This document shows, in pieces, positions 8,904 to 18,739 of a stretch of DNA of 64,000 bases (position 1 is the stretch's first letter; each line of letters begins with the position of its first letter). The translations under genes were made by a program, and so were the position numbers. Under the pieces are notes generated by a model that saw nothing but the letters and a program-made list of their open reading frames with translations, did no database searches and had not been told where the DNA came from. Origin of the DNA: Paenibacillus sp. S150 (GTDB lineage Bacteria > Bacillota > Bacilli > Paenibacillales > Paenibacillaceae); assembly GCF_019352175.1 (NCBI RefSeq), contig NZ_JACBYI010000042.1, forward strand, positions 1-64,000, in the 5' to 3' direction.

Positions 8904-9124
8904 TTCGCCTGTGGAGGGAAAGACTGGCACCGTGTCAGCTGCGTGACTGTAGCGATGGGCTGCACAGGTTGTGTGCAAGCTTGCAGTTCTTAGTCCACAC
9001 CGCACGCAGAGCATTGGAATATTACTATATAAATCAATTTTTGTACTGCTAGATTCGCGCTTGGATAGAGGCGGAGGCAGTGTTAGCAGAAGTTTGAAAT
9101 CTATTGAAAAGGAGAACTGGAGAG

Positions 9125-10705
9125 ATGAGCTTTTTATCAACGGGTCCTATAGAAAACAATGCGGTAGGTGGTGTAAGACCGACTCAACTGGTTACCCTGC
9201 GAATCGATAACCGCAGTGATGTATTGTCATCCACGGTGACGATTGAAGGCTACTATATGAGCGGCGGTGTGCGTAATATGTATGTGAACGAGGTCCAGAA
9301 TTTGACTCCCAATCAAGTGTTGACAAGCAGTTATTTTGCTGATATGGATGCTTTTGAATTTATTTTTACAACGCCTGGTACAAGCCCGGCAGATGATCCT
9401 GTACAGATTTCCTTCTGGGGAAAGAGCGGCACAGGCCAACTGGTAGCTTCCCATCGGCTGGTATCCGCTGAATTGCTGGGAGAAGTTCAGGGAATAACCG
9501 GAGCGACTGGAGCTACGGGCGTGACAGGGGCGACGGGAGATACGGGAGCGACTGGAGCTACGGGTGTGACAGGGGCGACGGGAGACACGGGAGCGACTGG
9601 AGCAGGCGTGACAGGGGCAACCGGAGACACGGGAGCGACTGGAGCTGCGGGTGTGACAGGGGCAACCGGAGACACGGGAGCGACTGGAGCAGGCGTGACA
9701 GGAGCAACCGGAGACACGGGAGCGACTGGAGCTGCGGGTGTGACAGGGGCGACGGGAGACACGGGAGCGACTGGAGCAGGCGTGACAGGAGCAACCGGAG
9801 ACACGGGAGCGACTGGAGTTACGGGTGTGACAGGGGCGACGGGAGACACGGGAGCGACTGGAGCAGGCGTGACAGGGGCAACCGGAGACACGGGAGCGAC
9901 TGGAGCTACGGGTGTGACAGGGGCGACGGGAGACACGGGAGCGACTGGAGCAGGCGTGACAGGGGCAACCGGAGACACGGGAGCGACTGGAGCTACGGGT
10001 GTGACAGGGGCAACCGGAGACACGGGAGCGACTGGAGCTACGGGCGTGACAGGAGCAACCGGAGATACGGGAGCGACTGGAGCTGCGGGCGTGACAGGAG
10101 CAACCGGAGACACGGGAGCGACTGGAGCTGCGGGTGTGACAGGGGCAACCGGAGACACGGGAGCGACTGGAGCTACGGGCGTGACAGGGGCAACCGGAGA
10201 CACGGGAGCGACTGGCCCCAATGTGGCAACCGAAGGATTTTCGGCGTTTTTGCCGGCCTTCTCGGTTTCCGCCAGCACCCAGCTTACCGGCTGGACGGTA
10301 ACTTCCCCTTATTATGACAGTGACTCCTTTAACGAAACAACGGGGGAATACACGGTTCCTGTATCGGGCAACTACTCTTTTGAGGCGACCATCAACTATG
10401 CAACGACCGCTGCGATTTCGGTTGCCTTGGGCACAGGAATTAATCCGGCATTTGTATTGCAGAGAACATCCCCGACAGCAACGAATTTGGTAACAGGCCT
10501 CTTCCCGCTGCTGAATGTAAACATTGCTCTTCTGTTATCGCTCAGAACCATACTTGGCAACGGTACGGTTACCTTGACGGGAGAATTCAGTCTGGCGGCA
10601 GGCGACGTTATTGGCCTCTTCTATGTGTCGAATGGATTGACCATTCCTTTAAATCTGGGAGGAGCGTCCTCGGGCAGTGTCTGGTCTGTTCATAGATTGA
10701 CGTAA
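9125..10705 (+). CDS. BclA-like collagen-repeat surface/exosporium protein
   Basis: This 526-residue protein has three parts: an N-terminal beta-rich domain (about 1-120), a collagen-like Gly-X-Thr region (about 122-363) and a C-terminal domain of about 160 residues resembling the jelly-roll head of BclA-type spore filaments. The collagen region is 16 units of GVTGATGDTGATGAT-type sequence. Five units (2, 4, 6, 8 and 10) lack one residue, which breaks the Gly-X-Y register at regular intervals. ATG 9125 was chosen because AAGGAG lies about 10 bp upstream; the frame's earlier TTG (9104) overlaps that site. A terminator follows, so it is a single-gene unit. Its N-terminal domain looks related to the protein at 25652. 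A spore-surface location is inferred from the family. Confidence 0.88.
   Translation: MSFLSTGPIENNAVGGVRPTQLVTLRIDNRSDVLSSTVTIEGYYMSGGVRNMYVNEVQNLTPNQVLTSSYFADMDAFEFIFTTPGTSPADDPVQISFWGKSGTGQLVASHRLVSAELLGEVQGITGATGATGVTGATGDTGATGATGVTGATGDTGATGAGVTGATGDTGATGAAGVTGATGDTGATGAGVTGATGDTGATGAAGVTGATGDTGATGAGVTGATGDTGATGVTGVTGATGDTGATGAGVTGATGDTGATGATGVTGATGDTGATGAGVTGATGDTGATGATGVTGATGDTGATGATGVTGATGDTGATGAAGVTGATGDTGATGAAGVTGATGDTGATGATGVTGATGDTGATGPNVATEGFSAFLPAFSVSASTQLTGWTVTSPYYDSDSFNETTGEYTVPVSGNYSFEATINYATTAAISVALGTGINPAFVLQRTSPTATNLVTGLFPLLNVNIALLLSLRTILGNGTVTLTGEFSLAAGDVIGLFYVSNGLTIPLNLGGASSGSVWSVHRLT
9491..10217 (+). repeat. 45/42-bp tandem repeats encoding the collagen region
   Basis: The repeats are 45 bp (15 codons) or 42 bp (14 codons), with cores such as ACGGGAGCGACTGGAGC. 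The two lengths alternate in the 5' half and become uniformly 45 bp in the 3' half. The high similarity makes this a likely site of length variation between strains. Confidence 0.9.
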
Positions 10706-10750
10706 TTGCACTGCCGGAGTGTAGCGGTATACTTGCATAAAAATACAGGA

Positions 10751-10785
10751 GGGCCTGCACATGAATCAAAGCAGGCCCTTTTTTT
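10751..10785 (+). terminator. Terminator of the collagen-like gene
   Basis: GGGCCTGC and GCAGGCCC form a perfect 8-bp stem with a 12-base loop, followed by seven T. Confidence 0.93.
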
Positions 10786-10959
10786 GTTGTTCAGGAAATT
10801 ATGAATTTCTTTAGCTGTGGATAAGGTATGTTTAAAGTTGGGGGTAAGTTTAAATGTGGTCATCGTGCTGAACGTGTAGGTTGCACTTTGCAGGAGGTAC
10901 AGCGGAATTTGAGGAGCTAACCGGGATCGCGGGGTAGGGAAGTGGAGTACTAATGAAGT

Positions 10960-11144
10960 GAAGTGGAATTAGTGAACTTAAATGGACAGAAAAGCTGGCG
11001 GCAGAGGGAATAGCGGGAAAAAGGCAACTTAATTTCAGTGTATTTCCTTGAAATGGGACGAAATGGATGAATTAGGTATCCTTTTTCCCACTAACATTAT
11101 CGAAACAGGGGAGGTGGGGAGAATTAGGTTCACTTTTTCCACTT
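10960..11144 (+). repeat. Four-box dyad element, copy 2 (independent locus)
   Basis: Boxes are at 10960-10983, 11010-11033 (forward) and 11071-11094, 11123-11144 (reverse). Gaps are 26, 37 and 28 bp, as in the other copies, but the spacer sequences are unrelated to copy 1. The downstream part (11145-11236) resembles the tail of the composite repeat, including GGACGGCCGAGCCG. Confidence 0.75.
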
Positions 11145-11236
11145 GGGCTTACCGCCAGGTTTCAGCAGCCCGCCTTACACCTGAAATTTCTAACAGCTGC
11201 GCTGTCCAATGAAGGACGGCCGAGCCGTTTTTTTGC

Positions 11237-11336
11237 AAAAATAAGAATTTATATGTTTCACGCTGTAAATTAGCCTTATCTTTCTCGCTGAAACGGATAA
11301 CGTCCTTATAAGGATGGCGCAGCCGTTTCCACTTGG
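11237..11336 (+). repeat. 95-bp hairpin repeat, copy at 11.2 kb
   Basis: Starts AAAATAAGAATTTATATG, continues TTTCACGCTGTAAATTAGCC, and ends in nested stems: outer GAAACGG/CCGTTTC, inner ACGTCCTTATAAGGATGG-like. Related copies are at 37600, 51826, 53192 and 63526. Confidence 0.75.
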
Positions 11337-11380
11337 CTCGGGGGCTGGGTCCGGTTCTGTCTCCAAACTCTGTAGATTAT

Positions 11381-11440
11381 CGAACTTTTATTATAGATGG
11401 CCTTATTTAGCATCCGCAGCTCCCAAGCTACACTTAAGAC
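11381..11440 (+). repeat. 60-70-bp sequence shared with 19603-19673
   Basis: Shared core AACTTTTATTATAGATGGCC followed by TTATTTAG and GCTACACTTA. It lies directly upstream of the permease gene here and upstream of the 39-bp array there. It could be a mobile intergenic fragment or a shared leader. Confidence 0.65.
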
Positions 11441-11478
11441 AGGGAAGAGAGAGACGAAGGAATATGGAGGCGTTAGAG

Positions 11479-12468
11479 ATGATTACTCATGGGAAAAGAA
11501 GCGCAATGGACATCAGGCAGCGCCTGCCGGTGCAGCTGAATGCGGGGAAAAGACGGTCCGTATTCAAGCATTTGCTGAAGCATAAGGTACTGCTGCTGAT
11601 GCTGCTGCCGGGCGTTGTTTTTCTGCTCATCAACAACTATTTGCCGATGTTCGGGATCATCATTGCTTTCAAAAATATTAATTACGTAGACGGGATTCTC
11701 GGCAGCCCGTGGGTGGGAATGGATAATTTCAAATTCCTGTTTGCCACATCGGATGCCTGGATTATCACCCGCAATACGGTGCTGTACAATTTCGTGTTTA
11801 TTGTTCTCAATCTGGTGATTGCCGTATCCATCGCGATTGCCCTGAATGAGCTGAGAAATAAGCTGGCCGCGAAATTTTACCAGAGCATTATGTTCTTCCC
11901 GTATTTCCTGTCGATGGTGGTGGTGAGTTACCTCGTGTTCGCTTTTTTGAATGTTGAATACGGTTTCATTAACAAGGGTGTTCTGTCGCTGTTTGGCATG
12001 AATGAGCTGAACTGGTACTCCGAACCGGAGTATTGGCCGTTTATCCTGCCGCTGATCAACCTCTGGAAAGGGGTGGGGTATGGCTGCGTAATTTATCTTG
12101 CGGCGATTATCGGCATTGACAGCGAGTATTATGAGGCGGCATTGATTGACGGGGCGAGCAAGTGGAAGCAGATTCTCCATATTACGATCCCGCTTATCCG
12201 TCCGGTCATTATCATCACAACCATTCTTGCCATCGGCGGCATTTTCCGCTCCGACTTCGGGCTGTTCTATCAGACCACGCTGAACTCCGGAGCGCTCTAT
12301 CCGACAACGCTGGTCATTGACACCTATGTCTATAACGCGCTGATCAATATGGGCAATCTGGGCATGTCCGCCGCAGCCGGGCTGTACCAATCCATCGTCG
12401 GCTTCTTCCTCGTCCTCGGCTCCAACTGGATCGTGCGCAAGGTCGACAAGGACCAGGCCGTTTTCTAA
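11479..12468 (+). CDS. Carbohydrate ABC transporter permease, LplB/MalF type
   Basis: This 329-residue inner-membrane protein has about six hydrophobic helices, beginning VLLLMLLPGVVFLLINNYLP. The binding-protein-dependent transport signature EAALIDGASKWKQILHITIP (EAA loop that contacts the ATPase) lies about two thirds along. ATG 11479 follows GGAGG by eight bases; ATG 11464 and further upstream codons are in frame but have no better site. It is first in a three-gene permease-permease-binding protein operon. No ATPase gene is present, as is usual for these importers, which share an MsmX-type ATPase encoded elsewhere. Confidence 0.92.
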   Translation: MITHGKRSAMDIRQRLPVQLNAGKRRSVFKHLLKHKVLLLMLLPGVVFLLINNYLPMFGIIIAFKNINYVDGILGSPWVGMDNFKFLFATSDAWIITRNTVLYNFVFIVLNLVIAVSIAIALNELRNKLAAKFYQSIMFFPYFLSMVVVSYLVFAFLNVEYGFINKGVLSLFGMNELNWYSEPEYWPFILPLINLWKGVGYGCVIYLAAIIGIDSEYYEAALIDGASKWKQILHITIPLIRPVIIITTILAIGGIFRSDFGLFYQTTLNSGALYPTTLVIDTYVYNALINMGNLGMSAAAGLYQSIVGFFLVLGSNWIVRKVDKDQAVF

Positions 12469-12495
12469 AAACAAAACAGAAGGAGGATGGAACCA

Positions 12496-13389
12496 GTGAC
12501 CAATAATGAAATATCCCGGCCCACCAACGTTATTCTTCATATTATTTTTATCATTCTGGCGATAGCCTGCCTGCTGCCGATTGTGCTGGTGTTCATGATC
12601 TCCATCACCGATTATGACTATATTGTGCTAAACGGTTATCAATTTTTTCCGGAGAAGTTCAGTTTGGAAGCGTATGCCTATATCTTTAAGGATTACACCG
12701 TAATTGCAAAAGCCTACGGCGTATCCATCTTCGTAACCGTTGCCGGCACGCTGCTCAGCGTATTTATCTCTTCTCTGTATGCGTATCCGATCTCGCGGAC
12801 CGATTTCAAGTACAGAGGCTTCTTCGCCTTTCTGATCTTCTTCACCATGCTTTTCGGCGGCGGGCTGGTGCCCTGGTACATGGTCTACACCCAGGTGCTT
12901 GATCTCAAAAACTCTATCTGGTCCCTGATCATCCCGATGCTGCTGTCCCCGTTCAATGTGCTGATTATGAAGACGTATTTCCAGATGAGTGTGCCGCCGG
13001 CGCTGATCGAGGCCTCCAAGATTGACGGCGCGGGGGAGCTGCGGACGTTCTTCCGGATTGTGTTTCCGCTGTCCCTGCCGGTATTTGCCACTATTGGGCT
13101 GTTCAATACGCTGCATTACTGGAACGACTGGTTCAACAGCATGATTTTCATTACGGACACAGACCTCTATTCCCTGCAGTACCTGATGTACAAAATGATC
13201 TCCCAGGCGGACTACCTGTCCCGCAACGGAGCTTTGATTCAAGGCTCGGCCACCGAGCTGGCCAAACTGCCTGGCGAGACCATCCGCATGGCAATGGCGC
13301 TGATTGGCATTGGTCCGATTGTGCTGGCGTATCCGTTCTTCCAGCGGTATTTCATCAAAGGCTTGACGCTTGGCTCCATCAAAGGCTAA
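12496..13389 (+). CDS. Carbohydrate ABC transporter permease, LplC/MalG (YtcP-like) type
   Basis: This 297-residue permease forms the second half of the membrane channel. It has a first helix near residues 10-35, and the EAA motif reads EASKIDGAGELRTFFRIVFP. The ending FIKGLTLGSIKG is characteristic of the YtcP/LplC family. AAGGAGG lies at 12479-12485, directly against ATG 12487, so GTG 12496 with a 10-base gap is the better start; ATG 12487 would add three residues. Only a short gap separates it from the upstream permease gene. Confidence 0.92.
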   Translation: MTNNEISRPTNVILHIIFIILAIACLLPIVLVFMISITDYDYIVLNGYQFFPEKFSLEAYAYIFKDYTVIAKAYGVSIFVTVAGTLLSVFISSLYAYPISRTDFKYRGFFAFLIFFTMLFGGGLVPWYMVYTQVLDLKNSIWSLIIPMLLSPFNVLIMKTYFQMSVPPALIEASKIDGAGELRTFFRIVFPLSLPVFATIGLFNTLHYWNDWFNSMIFITDTDLYSLQYLMYKMISQADYLSRNGALIQGSATELAKLPGETIRMAMALIGIGPIVLAYPFFQRYFIKGLTLGSIKG

Positions 13390-13442
13390 CCTCGGCTTTC
13401 ACCGATTAGCATATATTGACCATCAAGGGGAGGAAACAAGAT

Positions 13443-14981
13443 ATGGCAGGAAAAAAGGGCACAGGTCTGCTGCTTTCACTTGTATTACTGATTGGGCTTT
13501 CGCTGGGCGGGTGCGGCGGCAGCAATAATAACGGGGCTGCACCATCGGGGACAAAGACGGACAGCACCGCGGCTCCGGCCGCCTCTGACACAGCCGCAGC
13601 CACGGAAAATGCGAACGGGCTGGAGCAGGCGGAGCTGTCATTGTATCTGCCCGGCGGGCCGGATAAGGATGTAGCCTCCGTCGAGCAGGCGATCAATGAT
13701 TATCTGAAGGATAAGATCAATGCCACAATTAAGATTAACCAGCTCAGCTGGGATAAACCGGCGGACAAAGTAAATCTGATGATCCAGTCCGGCGAAGTAT
13801 TCGATATGGTCTACACCTGGAACTTCATGACCAATGCCGCCAAAGGCGCGTATCTGCCGCTTGAGGAGCTGCTGGACACCTATGCGAAGGAAACCAAGGC
13901 ACAGATTAACCCCGCTTATCTGCAGGCGGCCACCGTAAACGGACATTTGTATGCGATTCCAACCGAGAAGGAGCTGGGGCAGTCGGTAGGCTTTGCTTTT
14001 GACAAGGCGATTGTCGATAAGTATGGCTTCGATGTGAACAGCATCACGAAGCTTGAGGACATTGAGCCGATGCTGAAGACGGTCAAAGAGAAGGAGCCGG
14101 CCATCACGCCGCTGTTCATGAACCACACCGACAGCCTGAACTGGTTCACGGTATACCCGGACAGCGAGGACCTCGACGGCAGCAATGAAATTCCGACACT
14201 GCTCGATTACAAGACGATGAAGGTTTTTAACGAATATGATACACCGGAGATCCGTGCGCGGCTGCAATTGATCCGGGAATGGTACAAAGCGGGCTATATC
14301 AACAAGAACGGGGCTACCGACAAAACCGAGCTGAAGGATGCGGTAAAAAGCGGCAAGGCCTGGTTCACCTACGGCAATATGAATCCAACCTCCACCAATG
14401 ACTGGACCCGGCTCGCCGAGAAGCCGATGATCATCAAAACCCTGCTGCCGGTTCAAGTAAGCACCAAAAGCCTGCAAGGCTCGATGCTCGCCATCTCCAG
14501 AACCTCCAAGAACCCTGAGCGGGCCATGATGTTCATAAACCTGATTCATACCGATCCGGTCCTGTACAATCTGCTGACCTTCGGCATTGAAGGCAAGCAC
14601 TATACCAAGGTAGGCGGCAATACGGTTGAATTTATTCCGGACAGCGGCTATAACTCCGTATCCTCATGGATGATCGGGAATGTGCTGCTGAACTATCTGA
14701 ACAAGGATGAGGACCCCAAGCGGGTGCAGCTCTATACCGATTGGAACAAAAATTCCAAGGTGTCCCCGGTGATCGGATTTGTGTTTGATTCGACCAAGGT
14801 GCAGTCGCAGATCGGAGCGTTGATCAACATTACGAAGCAGTATAAGAATACCTTGTACTCCGGGGAAAAGGACCCCGAGCCGATCCTGAAGGAAATGAAC
14901 AGCAAGCTTAAGGCCGCTGGGCTGGATGCCGTGATTGGCGAAATCCAGTCGCAAATGGACGCGTTTTTGGCCGCCAAATAA
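13443..14981 (+). CDS. Carbohydrate-binding lipoprotein of the ABC importer (LplA type)
   Basis: This 512-residue exported lipoprotein has the signal peptide LLLSLVLLIGLSLGGCGGSN with lipobox SLGGC. It is followed by a Ser/Thr/Ala-rich tether and a family-1 binding protein. The last 150 residues (YTDWNKNSKVSPVIGFVFDS and following) match the C-terminal region that I know as DUF3502 in Paenibacillus and Bacillus binding proteins. ATG 13443 has GGGGAGG upstream. It completes the importer with the two permeases. The next gene is a secreted glycoside hydrolase, so the ligand is probably an oligosaccharide released outside the cell. Confidence 0.92.
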   Translation: MAGKKGTGLLLSLVLLIGLSLGGCGGSNNNGAAPSGTKTDSTAAPAASDTAAATENANGLEQAELSLYLPGGPDKDVASVEQAINDYLKDKINATIKINQLSWDKPADKVNLMIQSGEVFDMVYTWNFMTNAAKGAYLPLEELLDTYAKETKAQINPAYLQAATVNGHLYAIPTEKELGQSVGFAFDKAIVDKYGFDVNSITKLEDIEPMLKTVKEKEPAITPLFMNHTDSLNWFTVYPDSEDLDGSNEIPTLLDYKTMKVFNEYDTPEIRARLQLIREWYKAGYINKNGATDKTELKDAVKSGKAWFTYGNMNPTSTNDWTRLAEKPMIIKTLLPVQVSTKSLQGSMLAISRTSKNPERAMMFINLIHTDPVLYNLLTFGIEGKHYTKVGGNTVEFIPDSGYNSVSSWMIGNVLLNYLNKDEDPKRVQLYTDWNKNSKVSPVIGFVFDSTKVQSQIGALINITKQYKNTLYSGEKDPEPILKEMNSKLKAAGLDAVIGEIQSQMDAFLAAK

Positions 14982-15143
14982 GTTGTTGTATGCTTAGCAG
15001 ACCCGATATTCCATAAGATTTGGCCTCCCTTCTGATTTTTACATCAGCTTGGCCTGGCCGATTGCCTGGATGTCGGGTATTCCTATTCGCCGAATTAGCA
15101 ATTGGGGGCCCTGTTTCTAAATATTTTAGAAGAGGGTGTTAAT

Positions 15144-18100
15144 GTGCGAATTGTCAAAAAAACAGCTATGCCGATTGCCCTGTTATGTCTGCTGATGACC
15201 CTTCTGATGCCGGCCGAGCGTATCGTCTCTGCTGGTCCGCCAGGCCCGGCGGTATTGGAGCAGGATAGCGCACCAACTGCTGAAATACCGGATCAGGCTC
15301 TGAACGGGGCTGGAGAAGCGTCATCAGTCACAACCGATACTTATGAGCCGTCCGGCTTGCTATGGCAGGTGGGTGAGGCGGACAACAGCTCTGCGGAATT
15401 TACGGTTTACAATAATGTATACAGCGATTTGTCGCTGCCTTTGCCTTCAGAGAGCTGGAGCACAGTCTCCAAAGGCATGAAGGCCAATGTGAACGGAAAT
15501 CTTTATCTTTCATTTAATTTGGAAGCGGTTCCACAGAGTGGTGCGGAATTCAGCTTCAAGGTAATCGACGCCAGTACGGCTATTCCGCAGCTTGCGGTAT
15601 TTACAAATGGCCTCATGAGCGGATTGATTCAGATTACTGGCCTGAACAACGGTGAAGTCTCCCTGGAGCATACCTGGAAACAGACCTACAGGCTGTACAT
15701 TCCCAAAGAACAGCTGCATATTGGCGGCAATGAAATCCGGCTTGCAGTCGACCGCGGCTTGTATGCGGACCCTGAGGCTCCCGGCTATGACGGGGACCAA
15801 TATTTATGGTTCGAGTGGGATTATTTCAAGCTGGAGTCCCTGGCGGAGCAGGCGGAAGAGCCGATTCATGGACGGTATGTGCATCTGGGAACCACGCTGG
15901 CGGCAGCTACCTTCAAATATGACGAGAACGCGATCCGCCATCTGGCGCCCATGAGCAAATGGCTGGGCATCGCTTACAGCGGCAACTGGATGCGGGCCTC
16001 CTTCTGGTCGGATACGAGCACCGGCTGGGACCCGCAGGGACGGAACTATCTGTCTGCTCTGCGTGATCTGAACCTTACGCCGATGGTGGATATCATCGGG
16101 GCCAACTGGAAGAACAACGCCGATCTGGTCAATGGAACCATCAGTACGGCATTGAGAAGCTACTATTCTGCGTTTGTCAGCAAATTCGGTGATCTATACC
16201 AGTATGCGGAAACGGGCAACGAGCCTGGCCTGTTCGGATGGTCGCAGCCATCGGTGCTTGCAATCCATGAGCTGATGGCTGAAGAGCGGCAGACCAACAG
16301 CCAGCCTTATCTGAAAATTGTGGCTCCCGGCTGGGCCTACTGGCCTTATAACGGAATTCCTGACGGGTGGGAGCGCGACGCCGCCCAGCGCGAAGAAATT
16401 GAAGCGCTTTCAGATGTGACGAACGGACACAGCTATGGCGGAACCGGGGTCCAGCCGCTGCCGGGCGGCAGCCTGTATGAGAATCTGCGGGTGTACGGTG
16501 AAGCGGATGAAGGCTTCGGCAAAGAGATGGCCATGAGCGAAACCGGCAGCAATGACAACCACTCCGATAATACGAAATACGGTACGTACGCCTTCCGTTT
16601 TGCTTCCGCCTTTGACCGGGAGCTGCGCGGAGACATCGGCTATGTTGACCATATTATGCAGCATGCCGCTTTTTTCAACGATGGTACCGAGTTCGGGCTG
16701 TTCGATTCCGGCATCGACTGGAACACTCACCGTTATGAGGATACGGCGGCAGTTGCCGCCAATATTAACGAGCCGGGCGAAACGCGGCTGAAGACCTTCC
16801 GCAGGCTGGCTGCCGCATATGCCACCCACGGACGTCCGCTCAGCTACGAGGTCATGAACCCGGCCGCTCTGACCGGGCAAAAGGCTTATTTCCGCGCGGT
16901 GGATACCTCGGCGCTGGGCACTACGGCCATAGGGGCCTCCTCGGATAAAATTCTGCTGAATTTCGTGAACTTTGAGACGCAGCCCGTGACGATGCAGGTG
17001 CGGGTCACGATGCCCGGCAGCGGACAGTACGCCGGAGAGCGCTTCGGCCCGGGGGATACCTATACCGCGGCCCACTCCACAGTCCAGCTTACGGCAACGC
17101 CGGACATAACGCTCTCGGTTACCCTGGGTGCAGGCGAGACCGTTCAGTACATCCTGGATGAGCTGGAGACGACGGCGCCCGCCGCTCCAACCGGTGCGGC
17201 GGCGGCAGCGGTAAGCCACGAGCAGGTCAAGGTGACATGGAATGCTTCCACGGACAACGACAGGGTGGTCGGCTACAAAGTGTACCGGGACGGCGGAGCA
17301 GAGCCGGTGATGACCATTCCGGGACAGATTACCTTTTATAATGACTATACCGTGGCTCCTGAGACGGTATACAGCTACAGGGTTCAGGCTGTGGATGATT
17401 TCGGCAATGTCTCGCCGCTCAGTGCAGCCGTATCCGCGGCCACACCGGCAATGCCGGTTACGCCGCATGTTGCGGGAGATCCGACCAAGTTCGAGGCGGA
17501 AGCCACTGCCTTTGCGCTGCCGCTTAAGGTTGGCAACAACAGCAGTGCCTCGGGAGGAAAAGTTGTGGAGCAGACCCAAGCCGGGAGCCTGGCGATTCAG
17601 GGCTTCTATTCGGAGAATGGCGGCAGCTACACTCTAACTATTGCATACGCATCCAGCCTGGAATCGAAGAAAAATGTCCTTGTGAACGGGCAGAAGCTGT
17701 CCACCATCACCCTGCCTGCAACCGGAAGCTGGACCGCCAATATTACCGCGAGGCAGTATGGCATCACGCTCCAGCCGGGGTACAACACGATCAGCTTCAC
17801 TTCAGCGGGCAACGGCGCCAATATCGACTACTTCAGACTTGAGGAAGGAGCGTATGCACCTGTCCCGTCCTGGTATACCGCAGAGCATGACCATCCTTAT
17901 ATCGACTATACCGGCTTTACGGCAGCTTCGAACGGCGTGTCCCATGTGACCTATGCGCCCGATGCTTCAGCGGTGTTCAATTTTAATGGCATCGGGGTCC
18001 GCTGGAGATCGGATATCAAAAGCGATATGGGCAGCGCGGATGTCTATATTGATGGGCAATATAAGGAGACAGTAGTCATTCCCCAAGCCGGATTGGAGGG

Positions 18101-18650
18101 GGAGAACAGGATTGTCTACGAGCTTGCCGGACTGGATTACGGGCTGCACCGGATGGAGATCAAAGGGACCGACGGGCTGGTTATGGTCCATGGCTTCGAG
18201 TTCGAGAGCTACGAGTCCACACTTCCGGCCCCGATGCCGGACCTGACCGTGACGGATATCGGCTGGAATATCGTGGGCAGCGACGGGACCCCCTCCTCCC
18301 ACAGCACGCCGCAGCTAGGAGATTCTCTAATCTTTTGGGCCAAGGTGAAAAATATCGGGGTGCGCCCAACACCGCTGAACGCTTCCACGGGACTTGGGCA
18401 AGTTACCGGCGGGGCCTTCTCCGTCAATGGCGGAGTCGTCTCCTGGTCGGATACCAACAATACGGTGATCCAGCCGGGAGAAGAAATTACCCTGACCGCC
18501 AACAGCAGCGCCCAGGGCACGCCCCGCTGGACGGTTCCGACCATCGGCGATTTCACCGTCAGCTTCTTCGTGAATGATATCTGGCGGTATGAGGAGATGA
18601 ATAAGGAAAACAACAAGCTGAGTGAAACGCTGAGCATCAGTCTGTATTGA
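15144..18650 (+). CDS. Large secreted multidomain glycoside hydrolase (clan GH-A-like) with FN3, CBM and CARDB modules
   Basis: This is a 1168-residue extracellular enzyme. Order: signal peptide (AMPIALLCLLMTLLMPAE), a beta-sandwich resembling a rhamnogalacturonan-lyase-type binding domain (about 60-235), a TIM-barrel-like domain (about 240-560), an Ig-like segment, fibronectin type III (about 670-760), a CBM6/35-like domain (about 780-905), another galactose-binding-like domain (about 910-1020) and a C-terminal CARDB-like domain. ETGNEPGLFG puts a likely acid/base at Glu360, and AMSETGSN a likely nucleophile at Glu466, the usual clan GH-A arrangement. GTG 15144 follows GAGGG. I cannot assign a GH family or substrate. 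It probably feeds the upstream importer. Confidence 0.8.
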   Translation: MRIVKKTAMPIALLCLLMTLLMPAERIVSAGPPGPAVLEQDSAPTAEIPDQALNGAGEASSVTTDTYEPSGLLWQVGEADNSSAEFTVYNNVYSDLSLPLPSESWSTVSKGMKANVNGNLYLSFNLEAVPQSGAEFSFKVIDASTAIPQLAVFTNGLMSGLIQITGLNNGEVSLEHTWKQTYRLYIPKEQLHIGGNEIRLAVDRGLYADPEAPGYDGDQYLWFEWDYFKLESLAEQAEEPIHGRYVHLGTTLAAATFKYDENAIRHLAPMSKWLGIAYSGNWMRASFWSDTSTGWDPQGRNYLSALRDLNLTPMVDIIGANWKNNADLVNGTISTALRSYYSAFVSKFGDLYQYAETGNEPGLFGWSQPSVLAIHELMAEERQTNSQPYLKIVAPGWAYWPYNGIPDGWERDAAQREEIEALSDVTNGHSYGGTGVQPLPGGSLYENLRVYGEADEGFGKEMAMSETGSNDNHSDNTKYGTYAFRFASAFDRELRGDIGYVDHIMQHAAFFNDGTEFGLFDSGIDWNTHRYEDTAAVAANINEPGETRLKTFRRLAAAYATHGRPLSYEVMNPAALTGQKAYFRAVDTSALGTTAIGASSDKILLNFVNFETQPVTMQVRVTMPGSGQYAGERFGPGDTYTAAHSTVQLTATPDITLSVTLGAGETVQYILDELETTAPAAPTGAAAAAVSHEQVKVTWNASTDNDRVVGYKVYRDGGAEPVMTIPGQITFYNDYTVAPETVYSYRVQAVDDFGNVSPLSAAVSAATPAMPVTPHVAGDPTKFEAEATAFALPLKVGNNSSASGGKVVEQTQAGSLAIQGFYSENGGSYTLTIAYASSLESKKNVLVNGQKLSTITLPATGSWTANITARQYGITLQPGYNTISFTSAGNGANIDYFRLEEGAYAPVPSWYTAEHDHPYIDYTGFTAASNGVSHVTYAPDASAVFNFNGIGVRWRSDIKSDMGSADVYIDGQYKETVVIPQAGLEGENRIVYELAGLDYGLHRMEIKGTDGLVMVHGFEFESYESTLPAPMPDLTVTDIGWNIVGSDGTPSSHSTPQLGDSLIFWAKVKNIGVRPTPLNASTGLGQVTGGAFSVNGGVVSWSDTNNTVIQPGEEITLTANSSAQGTPRWTVPTIGDFTVSFFVNDIWRYEEMNKENNKLSETLSISLY

Positions 18651-18680
18651 TCAAGTGAAGAGTATGGATTGATTTGCAAA

Positions 18681-18728
18681 GGGCTGACCCCAAAGCCGTG
18701 AAACGGCTGCTGGTCAGCCCTGTTTTTT
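18681..18728 (+). terminator. Terminator of the importer/hydrolase operon
   Basis: GGGCTGACC and GGTCAGCCC form the outer stem, AGCCGT/ACGGCT an inner one, followed by TGTTTTTTT. Confidence 0.9.
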
Positions 18729-18739
18729 TAAACCTACAT

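Noticed and set aside
9487..10278. Long Pro-Val-Ala-rich frame antisense to the collagen repeat
   Set aside because: It is a by-product of a repeat whose period is a multiple of three; no start site, and the sense frame has clear terminal domains.
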